Notes under the pieces: generated by a model | Databases searched by the model: none | The model's input: only the letters and a program-made list of their open reading frames with translations | Told to the model about the DNA's origin: nothing | NCBI GenBank assembly: GCA_017881445.1 | Contig: JADGQX010000014.1 | Coordinates: forward strand, 1 to 36,839 | DNA length: 36,839 bases | Reading direction: 5' to 3' | DNA from: Gemmatimonadota bacterium | Lineage (GTDB): Bacteria > Gemmatimonadota > Gemmatimonadetes > Longimicrobiales > RSA9 | Part shown: positions 25,687 to 34,499 of the stretch, piece after piece | Layout of the letters: each line of letters starts with the position of its first letter | Position numbering within the stretch: the first letter of the stretch is position 1 | Position numbers and translations under genes: made by a program

Positions 25687-26135
25687 ATGAGCACTCGTCG
25701 TGAGTTCCTGACCGCCGCGAGCGGTGCCATCGGCCTCTCTCTGGTGCCGGGCGCGGTGCGCGCCGCCGAGGGCGTCGTCGAGCCGGGGGCGGCCACGGTG
25801 CTGTTCCAGGGCGACTCCATCACGGATTGGGGCCGTGACAGGAAGAATGGGCAGGCGAACAACACCTCGGCGCTGGGCGGCGGCTACCCGCTGCTGATCG
25901 CGTCGGCGCTGCTGGAGAAGCTGCCCGCGCGCAACCTCCGCTTCTACAACCGGGGCGTGAGCGGCAACGGTGCCGGACCTGGCGGCGCGCTGGGACGCGG
26001 ACACGCTGGCGCTCCAGCCCGACATCCTGAGCATCCTCATCGGCGTGAACGTGGACCGCCGACGGCGTTCACCCCACCCCCGCCGGCCACGAGGCCATCG
26101 CCCGGGAGTGGATGGACCGGGTCAGGGTCGGCTAA
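25687..26135 (+). pseudogene. Tat-exported SGNH/GDSL hydrolase with frameshift and internal deletion
   Basis: Three frames join to give one family. Frame 1: MSTRREFLTAASGAIGLSLV, a twin-arginine signal, then ATVLFQGDSITDWGRDR with the nucleophile Ser (GDSIT) and FYNRGVSGN (block II Gly). Near 25966-25970 the frame shifts, and VPDLAARWDADTLALQPDIL then LIGVN (block III Asn) follows. At about 26050 it jumps again to WTADGVHPTPAGHEAIAREW, the catalytic Asp-x-x-His of block V, and ends at TAA 26133-26135. About 90-110 residues between blocks III and V are missing compared with the usual 220-250. All catalytic blocks survive, but no single frame contains them. Confidence 0.8.
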
Positions 26136-26143
26136 CGGCAGGG

Positions 26144-26201
26144 ATAAGCAGGAGCAGGAGTTTAAGGGAGGGCGAAGGTGTCCCCTTCTGCTCCTGCTTA
26201 T
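26144..26201. repeat. Hexamer-armed hairpin after the SGNH relic
   Basis: ATAAGCAGGAGCAG (26144-26157) pairs perfectly with CTGCTCCTGCTTAT (26188-26201), giving a 14-bp stem and a 30-base loop. Both arms are themselves GAGCAG-type hexamer repeats, and the right one continues with another CTCCTGCTTATG copy to about 26215. Confidence 0.7.
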
Positions 26202-26262
26202 GCTCCTGCTTATGCTTCCCCTGATCTGCCCCCTGGGCCCTGACCCCTGAGCGCCTGCGTAG

Positions 26263-26298
26263 TTGCCCCTGCCTTTGCCCCTGCCGCTGCCCTTCGCA
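26263..26298. repeat. Hexanucleotide tract upstream of alaS
   Basis: Six units (TTGCCC, CTGCCT, TTGCCC, CTGCCG, CTGCCC, TTCGCA) in the non-coding leader region; the last unit coincides with the candidate -35 of alaS. Confidence 0.7.
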
Positions 26299-26321
26299 GT
26301 TCCGCGCCCTTCCCATATATT
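26293..26321 (+). promoter_or_regulatory. Candidate alaS promoter
   Basis: TTCGCA and TATATT separated by 17 bases, in one of the few AT-rich spots here. Transcription would start near 26328, giving a leader of about 57 bases. Confidence 0.4.
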
Positions 26322-26384
26322 AGCCGCTTGCTCCCGGGCGCCCTTCGCGACCGGGCGACGCGCGAACGCCAGTGACAAGCCGCC

Positions 26385-29056
<2,672 letters not shown>

Positions 29057-29060
<4 letters not shown>

Positions 29061-29530
29061 CGGAAGAGGCGATGGGGGGATGGGGAGATGGGGCGACGAA
29101 GCCGGCGTCCGAGAGCCCGGGCGAGTTGTCGGGCGCCCCGGACACCGCGGCTGCCCGGACGCATGCGGGCGCCGAGTTCTCCCCATCGCCCCATCCCCCC
29201 ATCTCCCCATCTGAGGCTTTGGCCTGGCTGGACGCCCGCGCGGCCGCGCCCCCGCCGGAGCTGCGGGAGCGCATGGCGGCGGCGCTGGCGGACGTCACCT
29301 CCGAGACCGTGCCGGGGACGCTGGCCGAGGCCGCCCTCTCCTGCCTGCAGGCGACCATGGCCGCGGGAGGCGAGCGCGCTTCCGCGCTGGACCTGCTTGC
29401 GGCGGATGCGCTGCTGACCTACGCGCTGGAGGCCGCGGCGGAGATGGGCGCGCAGGCGCTGCGCGACGTGGTGGACGCCTACGGTCCGTCCAGGCTGGGC
29501 GAGGTCATTCCGCCGAGGGTCGAGCCATGA
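29057..29530 (+). CDS. Unknown protein carrying a translated palindromic insert
   Basis: 157 residues, no family recognised. It overlaps alaS by four bases and gmhA by four, so it is translated within the operon. The C-terminal ~108 residues (ALAWLDARAAAPPPELRERM ... VVDAYGPSRLGEVIPPR) are helical and acidic/hydrophobic, with no Cys or membrane segment. Residues about 6-54 (MGGWGDGATKP ... SPSPHPPISPS) are the direct translation of the repeat element at 29.07-29.21 kb. Removing the 147-base insert with one flank copy restores MTEEALAWLDARAA without a frame change. The original protein would then be about 108 residues. Confidence 0.7.
29066..29217. mobile_element. GATGGGG-armed palindromic element with 5-base direct repeats
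   Basis: Left arm 29071-29096 and right arm 29186-29211 are inverted copies, matching at 24 of 26 positions. Both are built of GATGGGG/GATGGGGA units and end GATGGGGCGA inward. About 89 GC-rich bases separate them. GAGGC occurs immediately outside both ends (29066-29070 and 29213-29217), as expected of a target-site duplication. Element plus one flank copy is 147 bases, a multiple of three. No transposase inside: MITE-like. Confidence 0.65.
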
Positions 29531-30153
29531 GAAGCCCGATCGTGCAGGAGGTGGAGGCGGCGCTGCGCGGGTTGTCGCAGCTGGCGGAGCGGGTGGCCCG
29601 GGAGATGGCCGGGGACGTGGAGCAGGTGGTCGAGCTGGTGCTGCACGCCCTGGACGACGGCGGGCGACTCTTCTTCTGCGGCAATGGCGGCTCCGCGGCG
29701 GATGCGCAGCACCTGGCCACGGAGTACGTGGTGAGGTTCCAGCGCCATCGACGCGCGCTGGCGGCCATCGCGCTGACCACGGACACCTCGCTTCTGACCG
29801 CGGCCGCCAACGACTACGGCTTCGAGCACGTCTTCGAGCGCCAGGTCCGGGCCCTGGCCCGGCCCGGCGATGTGCTGTTCCTGCACTCCACGTCGGGCGA
29901 GTCCCCGAACCTGATCGAGGCGGCGCTGGCGGCGCGGGAGCAGGGGGTGCGCACCGTGGCGCTGCTGGCGCGCGGCGGCGGCCGGCTGCGCGAGCTGGTG
30001 GACATCGCGCTGGTGCTGCCCACGGAGGATGGCGCCCGGGCGCAGGAGGTCCAGCTCGCCATCGGCCACGCCATCTGCGACGCCATCGAGCGGAGAGTCG
30101 TCGAACAGCAGGGCGAAGGCGAAGGCGAGGGCGAAGGCGAGGGCGAAGGCTAG
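29527..30153 (+). CDS. gmhA: Sedoheptulose-7-phosphate isomerase, SIS domain
   Basis: Makes D-glycero-D-manno-heptose 7-phosphate, the first step to ADP-heptose for LPS or glycoprotein heptose. 208 residues. LFFCGNGGSAADAQHLATEY is the sugar-phosphate loop; LHSTSGESPNLIEAALAARE is the second SIS motif; ALLARGGGRLRELVDIALVL and QLAIGHAICDAIERRVVEQ (with the conserved His helix) follow. The last 13-14 residues are a Gly-Glu run from a hexamer tract beyond the normal family end. No hldE or gmhB is adjacent. Overlaps the unknown gene upstream. Confidence 0.93.
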   Translation: MRSPIVQEVEAALRGLSQLAERVAREMAGDVEQVVELVLHALDDGGRLFFCGNGGSAADAQHLATEYVVRFQRHRRALAAIALTTDTSLLTAAANDYGFEHVFERQVRALARPGDVLFLHSTSGESPNLIEAALAAREQGVRTVALLARGGGRLRELVDIALVLPTEDGARAQEVQLAIGHAICDAIERRVVEQQGEGEGEGEGEGEG

Positions 30154-30158
30154 GGCGA
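30111..30158. repeat. Hexanucleotide tract across the gmhA stop
   Basis: Eight units of GGGCGA/AGGCGA/AGGCTA. The stop codon TAG is itself inside the seventh unit (AGGCTA), a one-base variant, so the reading frame appears to have been extended by repeat growth until a variant unit ended it. Confidence 0.8.
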
Positions 30159-30194
30159 GAGGGGTGGGGGTCGAGGGTCGAGGACGAGGAGCGA

Positions 30195-30956
30195 ATGCTG
30201 CAGATCGATCTGAAGGGCAAGGCGGCGGTGGTCACGGGCGCGTCGCGCGGGGTGGGGCGGGCGGTGGCGCTGCTGCTGGCGGAAGCGGGCTGCGACGTCG
30301 GCATCACCTACCAGAACCGCGCGGGCGCGGCCGACGCCGTGGTGGCCGACATCGAGCGGCGGGGCGGGCTCGGCTGGGCCGAGGGCGGCGACCTGGCGGA
30401 TGCGCGCACGGCGGAGCGCATCTTCGCGCGCGCCCAGGAGGAGTTCGGCGGGCTGGACATCTTCGTGGGCAATGCCGGCATCTGGCCGGTGGAGGACGTG
30501 CCCATCGCCGAGATGTCGGACGAGCAGTGGCGTCGCACGCTGCAGGCGAACCTGGACTCGGTCTTCTACACGACGCGCGCCGCCGCCCGCATGATGCGCA
30601 AGCACGGCCGGATCGTGCTCATCTCCTCCACGGCGGGCCAGCGGGGCGAAGCGTACCACGCCGACTACGCGGCGACGAAGGGCGCCCTCATCAGCATGGT
30701 CAAGGGACTGTGCATCGAGATGGCGCGGCAGGACGTCACCGTGAACTGCGTCGCCCCGGGCTGGATCGACACCGAGATGTGCGTCGTGCCGTACGCCGGC
30801 GGCGGCCGGAAGCGGATCGAAGCCCGCATCCCGCTGGGCCGCGTCGCCTCGGCCGAAGACGTCGCCGGACCGGTGGTCTTCCTCTGCTCGCCCCTGGCGC
30901 GCCACATCACGGGCGAGATCCTGAACGTGAACGGCGGCTCGGTGCTCTGCGGATGA
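30195..30956 (+). CDS. Short-chain dehydrogenase/reductase (FabG-like)
   Basis: 253-residue classical SDR using NAD(P)H. Cofactor loop VVTGASRGVGRAVALLL (TG-x3-G-x-G); NAG equivalent in DIFVGNAGIWPVEDV; catalytic Ser in IVLISSTAGQRGE; Tyr158 and Lys162 in YAATK; PG-W-IDTEM after the active site. The first strand is followed by TYQNRAGAADAVV, with neither a clear NADPH Arg pair nor an Asp, so cofactor choice is unclear. GAGGACGAGGAGCGA lies before ATG 30195. The stop overlaps the nadE start. Substrate unknown; 3-oxoacyl-ACP or a sugar are both possible. Confidence 0.9.
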   Translation: MLQIDLKGKAAVVTGASRGVGRAVALLLAEAGCDVGITYQNRAGAADAVVADIERRGGLGWAEGGDLADARTAERIFARAQEEFGGLDIFVGNAGIWPVEDVPIAEMSDEQWRRTLQANLDSVFYTTRAAARMMRKHGRIVLISSTAGQRGEAYHADYAATKGALISMVKGLCIEMARQDVTVNCVAPGWIDTEMCVVPYAGGGRKRIEARIPLGRVASAEDVAGPVVFLCSPLARHITGEILNVNGGSVLCG

Positions 30957-31762
30957 GCGAGCAGCGGCTCCGCGACCCCGCGCGGCTGCGAGAGTATCTC
31001 GTCGACTGGCTCCGGCAGGTTCAGAGCCAGAGTGCCGTGGACGGCTTCATCTTCGGGCTCTCTGGCGGCATCGACTCGGCCGTGGTGTGCGGCCTGGCCG
31101 CGGAAGCCGTGGGCGCCGAGCATTGCCTGGCGCTCGTCCTGCCCGTGGAATCCCACGCCGAAGACGCGCGCCTCGCCTCCGACGTGGCCGACCGCTTCGG
31201 CGTACGGGCGATCACGGTGGAGCTGGCGCGGCCGTTCCGCTCGCTGGTCGAGGCGCTGGCGGACTCCCGCGGGCGCGGGGCGCGGCCGGGCGAGGTGGCC
31301 GGCACGCCGGCGCAGGACGCGGGGCACACCTCCCCGGCGGAGGCTCTGGCGCTCGCCAACGTGAAGCCGCGCCTGCGCATGCTGGCGCTCTACTACTACG
31401 CCAACCTGCTGCGCTACCTCGTATTGGGCACCGGCAACCGCGACGAGATCGCGGTGGGCTACTTCACCAAGCACGGCGACGGCGCTGCCGATGCCTTCCC
31501 GCTGGCCGACCTGGTGAAGGCGGAGGTGCGGGCTCTGGCCCGGGAGCTAGGCGTGCCCGAGGCCGTCATCGAGCGACCGCCGTCGGCGGGCCTCTGGCCC
31601 GGGCAGACCGACGAGGCGGAGCTCGGCTTCAGCTACGACCAGCTCGACCGGTACCTGCTGGAGGGCGGCTCGGGCGATGAAGGCGTGGACGCGGCCATCC
31701 GGCACCGCCAGGACCAGGCGCGCCACAAGCTGTCGCCGCCACCGGCGGCGCGCCCGGAGTAG
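30953..31762 (+). CDS. nadE: NAD+ synthetase, ammonia-dependent type
   Basis: Amidates nicotinate adenine dinucleotide to NAD+. 269 residues, with no N-terminal glutaminase/nitrilase domain, so ammonia is the nitrogen donor. PP-loop GFIFGLSGGIDSAVVCGLA is near 32-50. NVKPRLRMLALYYYANLL and LGTGNRDEIAVGYFTKHGDG are the family motifs, followed by FPLADLVKAEVRALARELG and PSAGLWPGQTDEAELGFSYD. A Gly/Ala-rich insert (SRGRGARPGEVAGTPAQDAG) sits before the second block. ATG overlaps the SDR stop. Confidence 0.95.
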   Translation: MSEQRLRDPARLREYLVDWLRQVQSQSAVDGFIFGLSGGIDSAVVCGLAAEAVGAEHCLALVLPVESHAEDARLASDVADRFGVRAITVELARPFRSLVEALADSRGRGARPGEVAGTPAQDAGHTSPAEALALANVKPRLRMLALYYYANLLRYLVLGTGNRDEIAVGYFTKHGDGAADAFPLADLVKAEVRALARELGVPEAVIERPPSAGLWPGQTDEAELGFSYDQLDRYLLEGGSGDEGVDAAIRHRQDQARHKLSPPPAARPE

Positions 31763-31766
31763 CGCC

Positions 31767-33209
31767 ATTTCCAGTGCCCCGCGTCCCGCGCCGCTGGAGC
31801 TGGCGCCGCCCCCCGCCGTGCGCGACATCGCCCGGCGGCTGGAGGGGGCGGGCTTTCCCACCTTCGCCGTGGGCGGCGCCGTGCGCGACGCCCTGCTGGG
31901 ACTCCCGGCCCAGGACTGGGACCTGGCCACGCGGGCGCGGCCGCAGGAGGTGCGGCGGCTCTTCCGGCGCACGGTCCCCATCGGCATCGAGCACGGCACC
32001 GTGGGCGTGCACGGCAAGGACGGCGTGCTCTACGAGGTCACGACCTTCCGGCGCGACGTCGAGACCTTCGGCCGACACGCCACGGTCGAGTTCGCGGACA
32101 GCATCGAAGACGACCTCTCCCGCCGCGACTTCACCATCAACGCCCTGGCGTGGGACCCGGCCACGGGTGAGCTGCGCGACCCCTACGGCGGCCTGGACGA
32201 CCTCGCAGCCGGCGTGCTGCGCACCGTCGGGGGGGCGGAGGAGCGCTTCGCCGAGGACTACCTGCGGGTCCTGCGTGCGCTGCGCTTCGCCGGCCAGTTC
32301 CGGCTGCGCATCGACGGCGACAGCTGGAGCGCGCTCACCGGGGCCACTCCCCAGCTGGCACTGCTCTCCGCCGAGCGAGTGCGCGAGGAACTGCTCAAGG
32401 TCCTGTCCAAGTCCCGCTGCGCCTCCGCCGCGCTCTCCCTCTACGCGGCATCGGGCGTGCTGGGGGCGCTCTACCCCGAGCTGGAGCGGCTCGTCGAGAT
32501 GGCGGCGGAAGTGGGCTCGGGGTCGGGGTTGGGCTCGGGCTCGGGTGGTGACGACGTCTGGGCCCTGACGCTGCGGGCCGTGGACGTCATTCCGCCCTCG
32601 CGGCCGCTGCTGCGCCTGGCCGCGCTGCTGCACGCCACCGGCATGCCCGCGGCCCGCACCCGCGACCTGCGCGGCGGCTGGCGCTACACCGGCCACGAGC
32701 AGGCCGGCGCCCGCGTCGCGCAAGAGCTGCTCCGGCGCCTCAAGGCGTCCAATGCAGAGATCGAGCGCGTGGGTCAGCTGGTGCGGCACCAGTCGGACCT
32801 CTTCCCCCCGGACTCCCGCTCGCCCGTGGTCCGGCGCTGGATGCTGGCCGTCGGCCGTGACCTGCTGGACGACCTCTGGCGCCTGCGCTTCGCCCTGGCG
32901 CGCGCCCGCGACCCCGCCAACGCCGCGCTGCCGCCCGACCTGCTGGAGCGCTGGCGCATGGCGCGCTTCATCCGCCGCCAGCACCCGCCCCTCTCGGTCG
33001 CCGAGCTGGACATCGACGGTGGCGACCTGAAGGAGCTCGGCCTCCGTCCCGGCCCCCGCTTCGGCGAGATCCTGCGCGCACTGCTCGAGCAGGTGCTGGA
33101 CGACCCGGCGCTCAATACGAGAGAGAAGCTGCTGGATCTGGCGCGACAGATCGTGGACGTGAGCGGGAACGTTGACGTGCAGCCTCAGCCTCGGCCTCGC
33201 CGTCCATGA
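31767..33209 (+). CDS. cca: CCA tRNA nucleotidyltransferase / poly(A) polymerase family
   Basis: Class II nucleotidyltransferase completing or repairing tRNA 3' CCA ends. FPTFAVGGAVRDALLGLPAQ then DWDLAT gives the catalytic GG...DxD. RRDFTINALAWDPATGELRD and FAEDYLRVLRALRFAGQF are the nucleotide-selection motifs. A divergent HD-like region follows (LLHATG, GHEQAGARVAQEL). About 480 residues. Start is uncertain: GGAG-N7-ATT at 31767 fits best; an ATG at 31677 overlaps nadE by 86 bases and gives an Arg-rich non-family N-terminus; a GTG at 31818 is the shortest option. A GSGSGLGSGSGG linker (32514-32543) is a hexamer tract. Confidence 0.88.
   Translation: MSSAPRPAPLELAPPPAVRDIARRLEGAGFPTFAVGGAVRDALLGLPAQDWDLATRARPQEVRRLFRRTVPIGIEHGTVGVHGKDGVLYEVTTFRRDVETFGRHATVEFADSIEDDLSRRDFTINALAWDPATGELRDPYGGLDDLAAGVLRTVGGAEERFAEDYLRVLRALRFAGQFRLRIDGDSWSALTGATPQLALLSAERVREELLKVLSKSRCASAALSLYAASGVLGALYPELERLVEMAAEVGSGSGLGSGSGGDDVWALTLRAVDVIPPSRPLLRLAALLHATGMPAARTRDLRGGWRYTGHEQAGARVAQELLRRLKASNAEIERVGQLVRHQSDLFPPDSRSPVVRRWMLAVGRDLLDDLWRLRFALARARDPANAALPPDLLERWRMARFIRRQHPPLSVAELDIDGGDLKELGLRPGPRFGEILRALLEQVLDDPALNTREKLLDLARQIVDVSGNVDVQPQPRPRRP
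32514..32543. repeat. Hexanucleotide tract inside cca
   Basis: Five units (GGCTCG, GGGTCG, GGGTTG, GGCTCG, GGCTCG) in frame, giving a Gly-Ser linker between the head/neck and the HD-like part. Confidence 0.75.
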
Positions 33210-33931
33210 TTTCCAACCTGCTGTACGCGATCCTGGCCGGCGGCATGGACATCCTGGGCGGCGCGCTGGTGATCACACCGGCGCGGCGGAGCAAGCGGTT
33301 CCTGGCGTTCCTGGTGGCGTTCGGCGCGGGGTTCATGCTTGCCGTGGCGCTGCTGGAGATGCTGCCGGACGCGCTGGTGGCGCGGGGCGGGGTCACGGCG
33401 GTGCTGATCGGCTACCTGCTGGTGCACCTGACGCAGCACACGCTCACACCCCACTTCCACTTCGGCGAGGAGACCCACGCCCACGAGATGGTGTCCCGCG
33501 GGATCGGCGGCTGGGCGCTGGTGGGACTGCTGCCGCACTCGTTCTTCGATGGCGTCGCCATATCGAGCGCCTTCCTGGCCGGCCCGAAACTGGGGATCCT
33601 GGTCTTCTCCGCCGTGGCGCTGCACAAGGTGCCGGAGGGCGTGTCGCTGGTGAGCATCATGCTGGCCAGCGGCAACACGGCGCGGCGGGCGGTGCTGGCC
33701 GTCTGCTCCATCGCCCTGGCGACCGTGATCGGCGCCGTGGTCACACCGACGCTCGACCTGCTGGCGCGCTACGGCCTGGCCCTCTCCGCCGGCGTCACCA
33801 TCTACGTGGCGGCGTCCAACCTGATCCCCGAGTCTCAGCGCGAACGCGAGCACGGCTGGTTCGTCCCGGGTGGGGTCTTCCTGGGCGTCGTCGCCTTCTA
33901 CGTCATCCGCTTGCTGCTGCCGGCCGGCTGA
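33206..33931 (+). CDS. ZIP-family metal transporter
   Basis: Divalent metal (Zn/Fe type) transporter, 241 residues, about eight membrane segments. VAFGAGFMLAVALLEMLPDA is the ZIP helix IV-type block. A His-rich loop (HLTQHTLTPHFHFGEETHAH) lies between segments. LLPHSFFDGVAISSAFLAG and VALHKVPEGVSLVSIMLASG carry the paired metal-site motifs H-x3-D-G and H-K-x-P-E-G. GVTIYVAASNLIPESQRERE ends the core. Its ATG overlaps the cca stop (ATGA). Last gene of the alaS run; the GxxExxY element begins 30 bases after it on the other strand. Confidence 0.93.
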   Translation: MISNLLYAILAGGMDILGGALVITPARRSKRFLAFLVAFGAGFMLAVALLEMLPDALVARGGVTAVLIGYLLVHLTQHTLTPHFHFGEETHAHEMVSRGIGGWALVGLLPHSFFDGVAISSAFLAGPKLGILVFSAVALHKVPEGVSLVSIMLASGNTARRAVLAVCSIALATVIGAVVTPTLDLLARYGLALSAGVTIYVAASNLIPESQREREHGWFVPGGVFLGVVAFYVIRLLLPAG

Positions 33932-33958
33932 CGCCGAGCTTCCGCGGCGTCCTCCGAT

Positions 33959-34381
33959 TCACATCGTTTTCGCACGAAGACACGAAGGAGCGAAGCGTCC
34001 GACGTAGCGGTTGACGATCCGGTGAATGCCGCTCTTCATCGTTGCATCGCCGAAATTGAGCAGGAAACCCAACCGCAAGTCCAGCAATCGGATGTAGGTA
34101 TGCACCTGCTTCCAGTGCGCCGGCACGAACGTCTCGACGGATTTGATCTCGACGACGATCAGGCCCTCCACCAGCAGGTCGAGCCGAAACGCTTCGTTGA
34201 ACTGGACGCCGTCGATAACCACGTCAACAGGCCGCTGACGCTCCACCGTGAGCCCTCGGCGCTCGAGCTCCCGGGCAAGAAGGACCTCGTACACGGATTC
34301 CAGAAGGCCCGGCCCGGTTCGCTTGTGCACCTTGACGGCAGCATCGACGATCTCGCGTGCAACCGTCTCGATCCGGTCCAT
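33959..34381 (-). CDS. GxxExxY protein (PD-(D/E)XK nuclease fold)
   Basis: 140 residues of TIGR04256/PF13366. The name motif is G25-LL-E28-SV-Y31 in KRTGPGLLESVYEVLLAREL. The nuclease-fold residues are Asp68 (FRLDLLVEG) and Glu78-x-Lys80 (LIVVEIKSVE), followed by the usual HTYIRLLDLRLGFLLNFG and IHRIVNR. Biochemical role is unknown in the family. The gene is enclosed by 34-base inverted arms. The right arm supplies AAGGAGGG nine bases before ATG 34381. The left arm encodes the last ~13 residues (RFAPSCLRAKTM) beyond the normal family end, and the TGA lies at its outer edge. The gene therefore belongs to the repeat unit. Confidence 0.9.
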   Translation of the reverse strand: MDRIETVAREIVDAAVKVHKRTGPGLLESVYEVLLARELERRGLTVERQRPVDVVIDGVQFNEAFRLDLLVEGLIVVEIKSVETFVPAHWKQVHTYIRLLDLRLGFLLNFGDATMKSGIHRIVNRYVGRFAPSCLRAKTM

Positions 34382-34421
34382 TCGGGTCTTCCCTCCTTCG
34401 TTGCTTCGTGCGAAAACGATG
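33962..34421. mobile_element. Inverted-repeat unit enclosing the GxxExxY gene
   Basis: Left arm 33962-33995 and right arm 34421-34388 (reversed) agree at 31 of 34 positions. Both begin CATCGTTTTCGCACGAAG and continue ACGAAGGAG-GAAG, i.e. tandem CACGAAG-like heptamers. The 460-base unit contains only the GxxExxY gene. It sits in the gap between the ZIP gene and rarA. No target-site duplication was seen. Termini match the gene-less element at 19.45-19.67 kb. Confidence 0.65.
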
Positions 34422-34499
34422 GGAGGTGGCCAAGGGCGCTGCCATAGGCCGGTGAGCCAGAAGCCGTGCCGGATAGGCCGTGACGGTGTAGTATCTGCC

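Noticed and set aside
33962-34421. Insertion sequence or toxin-antitoxin locus
   Set aside because: No DDE/DEDD, HUH or tyrosine transposase and no antitoxin partner; the only gene is a GxxExxY protein, so a conventional IS or TA label would be unsupported.
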